Source: Domibacillus tundrae
GTDB taxonomy: Bacteria > Bacillota > Bacilli > Bacillales > Domibacillaceae
NCBI RefSeq assembly: GCF_000970675.1
Contig: NZ_LAJA01000006.1
Span: forward strand, 121,981-185,980
Direction of reading: 5' to 3'
DNA length: 64,000 bases
The position numbers and the translations under genes are program-made. This document shows, piece after piece, positions 1-8,148 of the stretch (positions within the stretch are counted from its first letter, which is position 1; every line of letters starts with the position of its first letter). The notes under the pieces were generated by a model. It ran no database searches and was not told where the DNA came from. It worked only from the letters and a program-made list of their open reading frames with translations.

Positions 1-410
<410 letters not shown>

Positions 411-1889
411 TTAAAGTCTTTCTAAAAAACGGACGAATCCAGCTTTGCCTTCTTTCGTTTGCTTGAAAACGCCGCAGTCTTCCAGGCCACGTAAAAATTT
501 CGCGGCGACCGCTTGACGGACGAATTCTTCTGCATTCTCTTGCCCATCATATACACTGCGCAGCTCTTCCGCCCATTCTTGATGTTCTTCTTTCACTTGC
601 CCAATTCCACCAGAAACAAAAGCTTTCACTGCGGCTAAATCTTCTTTTAAGCGAGCTGGCAGGACCGCCAGCCCCATGACTTCAATTAACCCAATGTTTT
701 CACGCTTAATGTGATGAATGTCCGCGTGTGGATGAAATAATCCCAGGGGATGTTCGTCCGTTGTCCGATTGTTGCGCAGCACTAAATCTAATTCATACAG
801 CGAGCCGCGCTTTCTCGCAATCGGTGTAACCGTATTGTGGCGGGTCTCCCCAGTGAAAGACTCAATGCCACACGCTTCGTCATCATGCGTTTTCCAGCTC
901 GTTAACACATGATCTGCGGCAGCCGCCAGCTCGCTTTGGTCTTCACTTTTCAGCCGGATAACAGACATTGGCCAGTATAATGTCACGCCTTCCACGGTCG
1001 GAAAATGTTCCATTGAAAACGACATATCTTCTCTCGCTCTCGCCATTGCGAATTCGTACCGGCCGCCTTGATAATGGTCATGGGTCAAAATAGACCCGCC
1101 GACAATCGGCAAGTCGGCATTGGACCCCGCGAAATAATGTGGAAATTGACGAACAAAGTCAAGGAGGCGGTCAAATCCAGCCCGGTCAATTTTCATATCG
1201 CGGTGTTCACCTGATAATAAAATACAATGTTCATTGTAATACAAATAAGGAGAGTATTGAAGAAACCATTCTTCACCGCTAAGCGCAGCCGGAATAATCC
1301 GGTGATTGGCACGAGCGGGATGATTCGCATGACCTTCATATCCTTCATTTTCCACACAAAGCAGGCACTTCGGATAATTTGTTTCTGGTTCCGGGCGCAA
1401 TTTTGCCCGGGCGATTTCAGCTGGATCTTTTTCCGGCTTCGACAAATTAATGGTAATATCAATCTCTCCATAATCCGTTGAGGCTTTATAAGAGACATTT
1501 TTGGCAATCCGCTTTGTTTGAATGTAATTAGACGATTTACTCATGTTGTAAAAAAAATCGGTTGCCTGTTGTGGAGAAGCTTGATAGCTTTCCCAAAACA
1601 TATCGGCAATTTGGGACGGCTTGGAAACAAAAATATTCATGATGTCCGCCGCAAAAATCTCTTTATCTTCTAAAAATGGCTGTACAATCCCGCGTTCAAT
1701 TGCGTCATCAGTCAGCCCTTCCACAAGATCCGGAATTGATAAATCAGACACATCCTTAACAGGTTCCGTAAAATCATCTCTCTTTAATAAAGCGAGCAGC
1801 TGATTTCTTGTGTACATATGATCACGCTTTTCAATTAATCCCGCTTTTTGCGCTTTATAAATAAGCTCCTCCACATAAGCAAAGATCAT
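411..1889 (-). CDS. galT: Galactose-1-phosphate uridylyltransferase, class II
   Basis: Leloir pathway enzyme: UDP-glucose + galactose-1-phosphate gives glucose-1-phosphate + UDP-galactose, in the cytosol. The 492-residue length and overall pattern match the Bacillus/Lactobacillus class II GalT family, which is longer than the E. coli type. The conserved block HPHADIHHIKRENIGLIEVM lies near residue 390, and GGSILTHDHYQGG with its HDH near 270. Its ATG overlaps the galE stop codon by four bases, a sign of translational coupling in the galKET operon. Nothing looks truncated. Confidence 0.95.
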   Translation of the reverse strand: MIFAYVEELIYKAQKAGLIEKRDHMYTRNQLLALLKRDDFTEPVKDVSDLSIPDLVEGLTDDAIERGIVQPFLEDKEIFAADIMNIFVSKPSQIADMFWESYQASPQQATDFFYNMSKSSNYIQTKRIAKNVSYKASTDYGEIDITINLSKPEKDPAEIARAKLRPEPETNYPKCLLCVENEGYEGHANHPARANHRIIPAALSGEEWFLQYSPYLYYNEHCILLSGEHRDMKIDRAGFDRLLDFVRQFPHYFAGSNADLPIVGGSILTHDHYQGGRYEFAMARAREDMSFSMEHFPTVEGVTLYWPMSVIRLKSEDQSELAAAADHVLTSWKTHDDEACGIESFTGETRHNTVTPIARKRGSLYELDLVLRNNRTTDEHPLGLFHPHADIHHIKRENIGLIEVMGLAVLPARLKEDLAAVKAFVSGGIGQVKEEHQEWAEELRSVYDGQENAEEFVRQAVAAKFLRGLEDCGVFKQTKEGKAGFVRFLERL

Positions 1890-2887
1890 CCTTGATTCGT
1901 CCCTTCATAGCCATGTGGATGATGTTTGTGCCAATTCCAGGCGTGTTCAATAATCGTTGTAATGTCTGTTCGGGATGGAGACCAGCCTAACGTCGTCCGG
2001 GCTTTTTCGGAAGAAGCGATCAAAACCGCCGGATCGCCCGCGCGTTTTTCACCGATGACAACCGGAATGGTCTGTCCGGTAACCGTGCGGGCTGTTTCCA
2101 CAATTTCTTTTACTGAAAAGCCCTGGTTGGAACCCAAATTGAAAATGTTGCTTTCGCCGCCTTCTTTTAAATAATCAAGCGCCAAAATATGGGCATCGAC
2201 TAAGTCTTCAACGTGAATGTAATCACGAATGCACGTCCCATCTTCTGTCGGATAATCTTCGCCAAAAATCGTAATATGCTCGCGCTGCCCGTTGGCCACC
2301 TGCAAAACGACCGGAATTAAATGGGTTTCCGGATTATGGTCTTCTCCGATGACACCGGATTCACTCGCACCAGCCACGTTAAAATAGCGGAGTGAAACAA
2401 ACTTTGTTCCATGCGCTGCATTACACCACTTCATCATCCGTTCCATCGCCAGCTTCGTTTCGCCATATGCACTTGTCGGATCGGTTTGCGCTTTTTCCAT
2501 AATAGGCATCTCTTTTTGCTCGCCGTATGTCGCAGCAGATGATGAAAAGACGATGTGCTTCACACCATGTTTAGTCATCGTTTCAAGCAAAACCTGTGTG
2601 CCAAATACGTTATTATCATAGTATTTCAACGGATTTTCCATCGACTCGCCAACAAGTGAGTTCGCTGCAAAATGAACAATCTGCTCAATTTGTTCATGTT
2701 CGAATACTTTATTTAAAAAGTGACGGTCCCGAATATCCCCTGTGTAAAACTGAACACCATCCGGTACCGATTCCGCGTGTCCTGTTTCGAGGCTGTCGAT
2801 CACAACTACGTCACGATTTTGTCCTATCAGTGCTCGAACCGCATGAGATCCGATATACCCTGCTCCACCTACAACTGCAATACTCAT
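1886..2887 (-). CDS. galE: UDP-glucose 4-epimerase
   Basis: Interconverts UDP-galactose and UDP-glucose with tightly bound NAD. It is a 333-residue extended short-chain dehydrogenase with the Rossmann motif GGAGYIGSH at residues 7-15, the serine patch FSSSAATYG near 125 and the catalytic YGETK near 150. It overlaps galK (upstream) and galT (downstream) by four bases each (ATGA junctions), so the three genes are translated together. Length is normal for GalE. Confidence 0.96.
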   Translation of the reverse strand: MSIAVVGGAGYIGSHAVRALIGQNRDVVVIDSLETGHAESVPDGVQFYTGDIRDRHFLNKVFEHEQIEQIVHFAANSLVGESMENPLKYYDNNVFGTQVLLETMTKHGVKHIVFSSSAATYGEQKEMPIMEKAQTDPTSAYGETKLAMERMMKWCNAAHGTKFVSLRYFNVAGASESGVIGEDHNPETHLIPVVLQVANGQREHITIFGEDYPTEDGTCIRDYIHVEDLVDAHILALDYLKEGGESNIFNLGSNQGFSVKEIVETARTVTGQTIPVVIGEKRAGDPAVLIASSEKARTTLGWSPSRTDITTIIEHAWNWHKHHPHGYEGTNQG

Positions 2888-4065
2888 TCCATTTCCTCCC
2901 TCATCAATTCACGAGCACCGCCACCGATGTTCGCCATGTAAAATTCCGCTTCGATTCCGCACTTTTCTTTATACCGGTTTCCAACTTCCCTGATAAACGA
3001 TTCCACATTCTCATCTTTCACAATTGCAATGGCGCAGCCGCCAAATCCGGCCCCAGTCATACGGGCGCCGATAACGCCAGGCTGTTCCCAAGCTGCGTAG
3101 ACAAGTGTGTCAAGCTCTTTTCCCGTCACTTCATAGTCCCGCTCCAATGAACGATGTGATTCATTCATGAGCTGGCCGACTGCTTCCACGTCTCCTTCTT
3201 TCAGCTTGTCCAGTGCTTCAATCGTCCGGGCATTTTCATAAACCGCATGCTGCGCTCGTTTCTCTAAAACGGCATCCCCGATTGCTGTCCGGTGCTGTTC
3301 AAATTGCTCTGGTGTCAGCTCGCCCAGCGACTTTACATTTACTTGCTTTTGAAGTCTGCTTAACGCTTCTTCACACTCACCGCGCCGTTCATTGTATTTG
3401 GATGAAGCAAGCTCGCGGCGCTTGTTTGTATTCATTATAACAATGCTAGCGTCCGGGAGCTCGATTGGCGCATATTCATATTCAAGTGTTTCGCAGTCCA
3501 GCCAAATCGCCGCCCCCTCTTTTCCCATGCCAATCGCAAACTGGTCCATAATGCCGCTGTTCACACCAATGTAGTCATTTTCAACTTCCTGCCCGATTTT
3601 GACCATCTCGATCCGGTCTATCGCCAGCCCAAATAATCCTTCAAGCATAACACCCGTAGCAAGTTCAATGGATGCGGAAGAAGAAAGGCCTGCCCCATTC
3701 GGAATATTACCGTAAAATAGTACGTCATAACCTGAATCAATCGGAAAACCTGCTTCGATCATCAGTTTCGTCATCCCTTTCGGATAGTTCGTCCACCCAT
3801 CCGTCCCTTTGTATTCGAGCCCTTGAAGCGAGCCTTCTATAACACCCTGCTTGTCAAAATTAATTGAATAAAAGCGAAGCTGGTCATCTTCTCGCTTTGC
3901 TGCCAATGCATACGTGCCAAATGTGATCGCGAGCGGAAAAACATGGCCGCCATTGTAATCCGTATGCTCCCCGATTAAATTAATCCGCCCCGGCGCAAAA
4001 AAGATCCGGTCTGCCAGTCGTCCAAAGACCTCTTCAAATGTTTGTTTTAATTGGTTCAGTTTCAT
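2884..4065 (-). CDS. galK: Galactokinase
   Basis: Phosphorylates alpha-D-galactose with ATP to galactose-1-phosphate. It belongs to the GHMP kinases: GRINLIGEHTDYNGG is the galactokinase signature (residues 27-41), GAGLSSSASIE the phosphate-binding loop (near 125), and MTGAGFGGCAIA the C-terminal GHMP motif (near 345). At 393 residues the length is typical. First gene of the operon; an AGGAGG site lies at 4073-4078, and a promoter with an overlapping operator lies just upstream. Confidence 0.96.
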   Translation of the reverse strand: MKLNQLKQTFEEVFGRLADRIFFAPGRINLIGEHTDYNGGHVFPLAITFGTYALAAKREDDQLRFYSINFDKQGVIEGSLQGLEYKGTDGWTNYPKGMTKLMIEAGFPIDSGYDVLFYGNIPNGAGLSSSASIELATGVMLEGLFGLAIDRIEMVKIGQEVENDYIGVNSGIMDQFAIGMGKEGAAIWLDCETLEYEYAPIELPDASIVIMNTNKRRELASSKYNERRGECEEALSRLQKQVNVKSLGELTPEQFEQHRTAIGDAVLEKRAQHAVYENARTIEALDKLKEGDVEAVGQLMNESHRSLERDYEVTGKELDTLVYAAWEQPGVIGARMTGAGFGGCAIAIVKDENVESFIREVGNRYKEKCGIEAEFYMANIGGGARELMREEME

Positions 4066-4089
4066 GAAAGCGCCTCCTGTTTTACTTAT

Positions 4090-4117
4090 ATTTTAAATTA
4101 TTTTTACTAAAAGTCAA
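4090..4117 (-). promoter_or_regulatory. Sigma-A promoter of the gal operon
   Basis: Reading the minus strand, TTGACT (4112-4117) and TAAAAT (4090-4095) are separated by 16 bases, and the galK start is 25 bases downstream of the -10 box. The -35 box sits inside the inverted repeat annotated separately. Confidence 0.75.
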
Positions 4118-4134
4118 TTTGTTTTTAGTAAAAA
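4101..4134. promoter_or_regulatory. Inverted-repeat operator at the gal promoter
   Basis: The arms TTTTTACTAAAA (4101-4112) and TTTTTAGTAAAAA (4122-4134) are perfect reverse complements over 12 bases, separated by about 9 bases. They flank and cover the -35 box, so a bound protein would block RNA polymerase. The LacI-type regulator at the end of the same operon is the natural candidate; this link is inference. Confidence 0.7.
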
Positions 4135-4178
4135 TAAAAAAGGATTTATCCCGCCTCGATGACGAAATAAATCCCTTT
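4131..4178 (-). terminator. Rho-independent terminator
   Basis: Minus-strand stem GGATTTAT/ATAAATCC (4167-4174 with 4141-4148), extended by flanking A/T pairs, followed by a T-rich run. It lies just after the stop of the chemotaxis-receptor remnant and just before the gal promoter, insulating gal from upstream transcription. Confidence 0.65.
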
Positions 4179-4180
4179 CG

Positions 4181-4380
4181 TTAAAATCTAAACTTTTGAA
4201 CCGTTTCCTGCAATTCAGACGCCATGTTGCTGAGCATTTCAGAAGAAGTGATTGTATCAACAAACTGTACCATTGATTGTGACCGAGCACTTACTTCCTC
4301 GATGACCGCCGACACTTCTTTAGACTGCATCGCCACGGCTTCCACCATTTCCACAATTTCTTTAAATGTATTGCCTGTCT
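4181..4380 (-). pseudogene. Methyl-accepting chemotaxis protein, C-terminal remnant
   Basis: About 65 codons remain. The translation contains TFKEIVEMVEAVAMQSKEVS and ends ASELQETVQKFRF, the coiled-coil signalling tail and C-terminus typical of chemoreceptors. An in-frame TAG precedes the fragment at about 4380 and no start, sensor or membrane region is present. A terminator still follows the stop. It is a decayed 3' end. Confidence 0.7.
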
Positions 4381-4414
4381 AGTTTACAAGTTGAATGCTT
4401 GACAATGATTTTTA

Positions 4415-4443
4415 AAGAAAAAACCGTCTTTTAAAAAGACGGC
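4415..4443 (-). terminator. Terminator of the secreted TIM-barrel-like gene
   Basis: Stem GCCGTCTTTT/AAAAGACGGT with a T-run on the minus strand, eight bases after the stop codon of the 4452-5327 gene. Confidence 0.85.
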
Positions 4444-4451
4444 TCTTACCA

Positions 4452-5327
4452 TTACGGGTTCATAGTCGTCCAGCTGCCGACATGATGAACCGCTATTCCA
4501 TTAAAACCTTTAGAAGGGGCATAGTAGTTTTGCACGGCTGATAATTCCTGATTCATTGAGGCTTCACCTTCTTCAAAAAAGGAAATAGCATCTCCTTCAC
4601 TCGTTTGACCCGTCTCAACACCAATCACAATGGATTTTCCATATTTTTCAGCTATAACAATTTCATTCTTCACAACTTCGATAACAAGAGGCGCGCTGTC
4701 GCGGTACGCCATAATAGTAACGCTGTTTGTATTGGCGATCACCCATTCTGCCAGCTTCCCTTTTCCGTACGTATTTTTATAGGAAATTTCATCAAACCAG
4801 AATGGCATATCCGCTTCAAGAGGTAATGTTAAAGAAGCGGCGCTGCTTTTTGCTTTCGTTAAAAGCGATTGATACGACTTAATAGTCGCAGCTTGATTTG
4901 TCGTCCAGCCGCTGTATAAATAAGGCTCAACATCTAAGTGAATTCCTGTGAATTTTTGTGTGGCTGCTGAACCACTTTGATAACGGCTGAGCCAGTTCAT
5001 AAGTTCATTCTGATTTATATACCCTTTTGGTGCCGCCCAATCCGGAGCGCCGTCCAGTGCATAAATACGTATCCCTTTCGCAGATGCTTTATCAATAAAG
5101 CTGCGGTATACATTCACAGGGATGTCCCGGTCAATTTGCACGTATACTTTATTTACTCCTTTGCTTTCCAGAAATGTGAGTGTTCCTGCTTCATCACTGA
5201 CAATCACCCATGGATTCCAAAGCCATGTCGCCTGATCGTTTGGGACAGATGCTTCCGTCTCAACCTGCGGAATTCCTGCTGCCAAAAGCATGATCAGCAA
5301 AATCGAAGCACGTATTTTTTTCAACAT
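4452..5327 (-). CDS. Secreted TIM-barrel, glycoside-hydrolase-like protein
   Basis: A 291-residue protein with a signal peptide (MLKKIRASILLIMLLAAGIP, cleavage near residue 26 after TEASV-like sequence) and no other membrane segment. The mature part has alternating strand/helix pieces with barrel-like motifs: NKVYVQIDRDIP, GIHLDVEPYLYSG, SVTIMAYRD, IVIGVETGQ. Acidic residues at strand ends (the D and E of HLDVEPY) resemble catalytic positions of GH18-like or related barrels. The exact substrate is not recognisable. The gene is alone, behind a cyclic-di-GMP-I riboswitch, which suggests a surface, matrix or lifestyle-switch role (inference). The ATG at 5327 has GGAGGG 8 bases upstream. Confidence 0.75.
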   Translation of the reverse strand: MLKKIRASILLIMLLAAGIPQVETEASVPNDQATWLWNPWVIVSDEAGTLTFLESKGVNKVYVQIDRDIPVNVYRSFIDKASAKGIRIYALDGAPDWAAPKGYINQNELMNWLSRYQSGSAATQKFTGIHLDVEPYLYSGWTTNQAATIKSYQSLLTKAKSSAASLTLPLEADMPFWFDEISYKNTYGKGKLAEWVIANTNSVTIMAYRDSAPLVIEVVKNEIVIAEKYGKSIVIGVETGQTSEGDAISFFEEGEASMNQELSAVQNYYAPSKGFNGIAVHHVGSWTTMNP

Positions 5328-5338
5328 AAAAAGCCCTC

Positions 5339-5458
5339 CATTCTGTCAGCCTGGACTCACAGAATGAGAGCCTGGCAGCCTGACGACCATATGCTTTTCA
5401 GCATTTAGGCTCATAGCTTTGCGTCCTTTCCTTTCGGAGAAGTTTGCCTTTTTCAGAT
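5339..5458 (-). promoter_or_regulatory. Cyclic-di-GMP-I (GEMM) riboswitch with expression platform
   Basis: The minus strand carries the class I core in order: GGCAAAC (5442-5448), CCGAAAGG tetraloop hairpin, GGACGCAAAGC, GAGCCTAAATGC, and CAGGCTGCC (5372-5380 region). This matches the known GEMM consensus. Downstream, two hairpins compete: GGCTCTCA with TGAGTCC (5365-5372 with 5353-5359), and CATTCTGT with ACAGAATG (5359-5366 with 5339-5346), the latter ending directly at the GGAGGG ribosome site. Control of translation start is therefore likely. A TATAAT box lies upstream at 5473-5478. Confidence 0.88.
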
Positions 5459-5472
5459 TATTTTGTCCTTTT

Positions 5473-5478
5473 ATTATA
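5473..5478 (-). promoter_or_regulatory. -10 box before the cyclic-di-GMP riboswitch
   Basis: TATAAT on the minus strand, about 20 bases before the aptamer. No good -35 box is seen, so the promoter may need help or a different sigma factor. Confidence 0.4.
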
Positions 5479-5528
5479 GTTTATAGAGTGCCTTTTTGCC
5501 CAGCGTTTTTTCAAAGCTGATAAAGAGC

Positions 5529-5558
5529 CAAAAAACACTGGCGGGACATTCCCGCCAG
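5529..5558 (-). terminator. Strong terminator after the 55-codon ORF
   Basis: Perfect stem CTGGCGGG/CCCGCCAG (5538-5545 with 5551-5558), loop of five, then TGTTTTTT on the minus strand. Confidence 0.85.
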
Positions 5559-5565
5559 CTTATCT

Positions 5566-5733
5566 TCACATCCTATAATAGCTCTTATCAGCCATAACGG
5601 ACTGCGGTGCGCTGATTGTTAAACTTCGCGGTGGATTTTGCGGATCCAGTGTAATAATACCCGCCGTATATAATTTAACTGTTACTAAAAACGTGATAAA
5701 AAATAATAATTTTTTTCGCCTATCTATGTCCAA
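5566..5733 (-). CDS. Possible 55-residue membrane peptide under the manganese riboswitch
   Basis: A TTG start at 5733 opens 55 codons ending TGA at 5566-5568, just before a strong terminator. The N-terminus is charged (DIDRRKK) followed by a hydrophobic stretch LLFFITFLVTVKLYTAGII, then a polar tail rich in Pro and Ser. This looks like a signal peptide or single membrane segment. A weak GGAAGAAC lies before the start. It fills the space between the riboswitch terminator and the final terminator, where a Mn-controlled gene would be. I do not recognise the protein; it may also be the degraded remains of a larger gene. Confidence 0.4.
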   Translation of the reverse strand: MDIDRRKKLLFFITFLVTVKLYTAGIITLDPQNPPRSLTISAPQSVMADKSYYRM

Positions 5734-5818
5734 CTCTTACTTGTTCTTCCCTTCAAAATAATATTCATCATCAAAAATCAGCCCAATATCAGATCCGAAA
5801 CACTCCTTTTTAATAAAC

Positions 5819-5852
5819 AAAAAACCTTCACCGGATGCGGCAAAGGTTTTTT
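5819..5852 (-). terminator. Expression-platform terminator of the manganese riboswitch
   Basis: Minus-strand stem AAAAAACCTT/AAGGTTTTTT with a GC-rich inner part, followed by T-rich sequence, directly after the aptamer. It allows transcription to stop when the switch is off. Confidence 0.75.
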
Positions 5853-5863
5853 CATCTATTATC

Positions 5864-5975
5864 CGTTACCACGCAGGCAAAGGTCTCGCAAACAACATAC
5901 CTGTTGCCAGTCAAGCCGGCGGCCAAAAGACCACGTATTGTCGACATAACTGTAAGCTACTCCCCTTTGGAGTTC
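5864..5975 (-). promoter_or_regulatory. yybP-ykoY manganese riboswitch
   Basis: Minus strand: AAAGGGGAGTAGC (5955-5967) and the far-side GCGAGACCTTTGCC (about 5875-5888) are the two conserved halves of the yybP-ykoY aptamer, whose AAAGG and CCTTT form the P1 helix. A terminator follows. This family is established as Mn2+-sensing and usually precedes Mn exporters or membrane proteins. A TATAAT box is present upstream on the minus strand at about 6027-6032. No intact exporter gene follows; only the 55-codon ORF. Confidence 0.82.
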
Positions 5976-6094
5976 TATAAGCCCCGAAAATGAGCAATAG
6001 TTTTAACTCTTAAACTATATATCTTCATTATATCCCAGCTTAAGTCAGCCCGCTACTATTTCACTCAAGACAAAAAAAAGCTTCCTGTATTTTT

Positions 6095-6832
6095 TTAAAA
6101 AAGCAATAAAACAGCTGCTGTCGGCGTTAAAATAATGGCCGATTTCAGCACAGGCTTTGGCACAATGTTCGTAAATTTCGCCCCGATGTATGCGCCGCAT
6201 GCGGTGCCGATCAGCACTTTCAGCAATAAGAAGACATCAATAAACCCTTCGGAAAAATAACCGATTCCGCCGCCAATCGCAAGCGGCACAATCACAAGCA
6301 TCGTCGTCCCGACCGACTGCCGGATGGTTAAATGAAGCAAAATCATCAGGCCAATTTGAATAAAAGGCGCTGATCCGATTCCGAATGTGCCAGACAAGGT
6401 ACCTGCCAGCAGGCCCAGAAAAATACCCTTAATCCAGATTACATGGCTTTTTTCATCAACCGGCTTTGATGTATCTTTCAAAAATAATAATTTTATAAAC
6501 AGCAAAAAAGCGGATAAAAACAGCATACCCGCAGTAAGCCAGTGCAGGGATTCTTCTGGTATGACTGCCGCCAGTTTAGCACCGCCAAATGAACCGGCCG
6601 CCGCAAATCCACCGACAATCAAGCCTATTTTCACATGGGTATTTCCTTCACGGTAATGGCTATATGCACCAGATATGCTTGTAAACGCCATTGCCGCAAG
6701 CGATGTGCCGAGCGCCATATGAATCGGCACGCCAAAAAAAACGGTCAGTACCGCAATCACAAAACCTGCTCCGCCCGCACCGATAAAACCGAACAGCGTG
6801 CCCAGCAAAAACATCATCAATACAATTAACAT
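6095..6832 (-). CDS. TSUP (TauE/SafE) family membrane permease
   Basis: 245 residues with about eight hydrophobic segments and the two internally similar halves of the TSUP family (GxxGxGGG-like GFIGAGGAGFVIAVL near the N-terminus; GTFGIGSAPFIQIG in the second half). Members move sulfite, sulfonates or other small anions across the cytoplasmic membrane; the substrate here is unknown. The frame extends upstream to 6943, but that part is polar and unlike the family; ATG 6832 has GGAG nine bases before it. It follows the dehydrogenase gene after a terminator, so it is likely transcribed alone. Confidence 0.85.
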   Translation of the reverse strand: MLIVLMMFLLGTLFGFIGAGGAGFVIAVLTVFFGVPIHMALGTSLAAMAFTSISGAYSHYREGNTHVKIGLIVGGFAAAGSFGGAKLAAVIPEESLHWLTAGMLFLSAFLLFIKLLFLKDTSKPVDEKSHVIWIKGIFLGLLAGTLSGTFGIGSAPFIQIGLMILLHLTIRQSVGTTMLVIVPLAIGGGIGYFSEGFIDVFLLLKVLIGTACGAYIGAKFTNIVPKPVLKSAIILTPTAAVLLLF

Positions 6833-6892
6833 ACTTTCAACTCCAGCCTCTTGCCTCTTCCTTCTATTGTAACAAAGATTGACTATTTTATT

Positions 6893-6938
6893 TTTAAAAA
6901 AGGGCTGTGCCAAAAGTGAGTTCCTTTTGCACAGCCCC
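6893..6938 (-). terminator. Terminator of the dehydrogenase gene
   Basis: Stem GGGCTGTGC/GCACAGCCC (6929-6937 with 6902-6910) strengthened by an inner AAAAG/CTTTT pairing, then seven T residues on the minus strand. Confidence 0.85.
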
Positions 6939-6958
6939 TTCATTTTGGATTCCCCTTT

Positions 6959-8017
6959 TTATCTTGCTTTCAGCCGGGCGATAATCTCGTCTGTTACTTC
7001 TTTCGTCGTATGCTTACCGCCGATATCACGCGTTAAGAACCCGTCGCTTGTTACACTTTCTACTGTATCAAGCAGCACGCGTCCCAATTCTTCTTCGCCA
7101 AAATGGTCGAGCATCATTTTGGCTGTCCAAATTTGCCCGATTGGATTGGCCATTCCTTTACCCGCAATATCCGGTGCGGATCCATGAACCGGTTCGAACA
7201 TGGACGGGTATTTTCCGTTCACATTAATATTAGCGGCCGGCGCAATGCCAATGCTGCCCATAATCGCCGCGCCAAGGTCGGTTAAAATATCTCCGAATAA
7301 GTTGCTGGCGACAATGACGTCGAACCGGTCCGGCTGCGTCACAAAAAAGGCCGCCAATGCGTCAATATGCCGCGAGTCGGTCTCGATGTGCGGATAGTCT
7401 TTTGCCACGTCTTCAAACACACTGTCCCAGAACGGCATCGAGTAAATAATCCCGTTTGATTTAGTTGCACTCGTCACATGGCTGCTCCGTTTTTGCGCTA
7501 GTTCAAATGCAAAACGCATTGCACGCTCGGTTGCTTTTCGTGAAAAAACTGCATTTTGAATGGCGATTTCGTCGTCGCCCTGATACATGTTGCCTCCAAT
7601 TGAACTGTACTCGCCTTCACTATTTTCCCGGACGACCATAATATCAAAGTCTTTAGGATTGAGAAGGGGCGAGCGAATGCCTTTTATCACTTTCGCGGGA
7701 CGGAGGTTAATCGACTGTTCGAATTCTCGACGGATTTTAATAAGCAAACCCCATAGTGATACATGATCCGGCACTAGATTCGGATCGCCAATTGCTCCCA
7801 GGAAAATACCATCAAATTGAGTAAGCTGGTCCATCCCGTCTTCCGGCATCATCGCCCCATGCTTCAAATAATAGTGGCAGTTCCACTGGAAATCTGTAAA
7901 TTCAAACGTCAATCCTCCGTGAATTTCTGATACCGCTTTCAAAACATCTGTTGCGGCTGTCACAACTTCCGTGCCAATCCCATCGCCAGGAATGTTGGCT
8001 ATTTTCAATTTTTCCAT
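6959..8017 (-). CDS. Tartrate/D-malate dehydrogenase (decarboxylating), YcsA/DmlA type
   Basis: 352 residues, a beta-decarboxylating dehydrogenase of the isocitrate/isopropylmalate superfamily using NAD and a divalent metal. IANIPGDGIGTEV opens the fold; NLRPAKVIKGIRSPL and REN-SEGEYSSIGG (near 130) are typical of the tartrate/D-malate branch rather than LeuB. The metal-site ASNLFGDILTDLGA lies near 225 and EPVHGSAPDIAGKG near 270. It probably oxidises D-malate or tartrate to pyruvate-level products in the cytosol. The exact substrate cannot be read from sequence. Single gene flanked by a terminator. Confidence 0.85.
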   Translation of the reverse strand: MEKLKIANIPGDGIGTEVVTAATDVLKAVSEIHGGLTFEFTDFQWNCHYYLKHGAMMPEDGMDQLTQFDGIFLGAIGDPNLVPDHVSLWGLLIKIRREFEQSINLRPAKVIKGIRSPLLNPKDFDIMVVRENSEGEYSSIGGNMYQGDDEIAIQNAVFSRKATERAMRFAFELAQKRSSHVTSATKSNGIIYSMPFWDSVFEDVAKDYPHIETDSRHIDALAAFFVTQPDRFDVIVASNLFGDILTDLGAAIMGSIGIAPAANINVNGKYPSMFEPVHGSAPDIAGKGMANPIGQIWTAKMMLDHFGEEELGRVLLDTVESVTSDGFLTRDIGGKHTTKEVTDEIIARLKAR

Positions 8018-8106
8018 TTATGTATTCCTCCCTTTTTCTTCTTTATTATAGAGTTTTTTCATTTTTAATGACATTAATATTCTTTTTCAGAAAATTATGG
8101 TATAGT

Positions 8107-8125
8107 ATTAGTATCTAGTACTAAT
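8107..8125. promoter_or_regulatory. Inverted repeat in the promoter region of the YiaAB gene
   Basis: ATTAGTA-TCTAG-TACTAAT, arms perfect over seven bases, lies just after a TATAGT box (8101-8106) and 24 bases before the start codon. It could be an operator or an mRNA 5' hairpin. Confidence 0.45.
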
Positions 8126-8148
8126 CCTTTCATGCAGGAGGAAACAAT

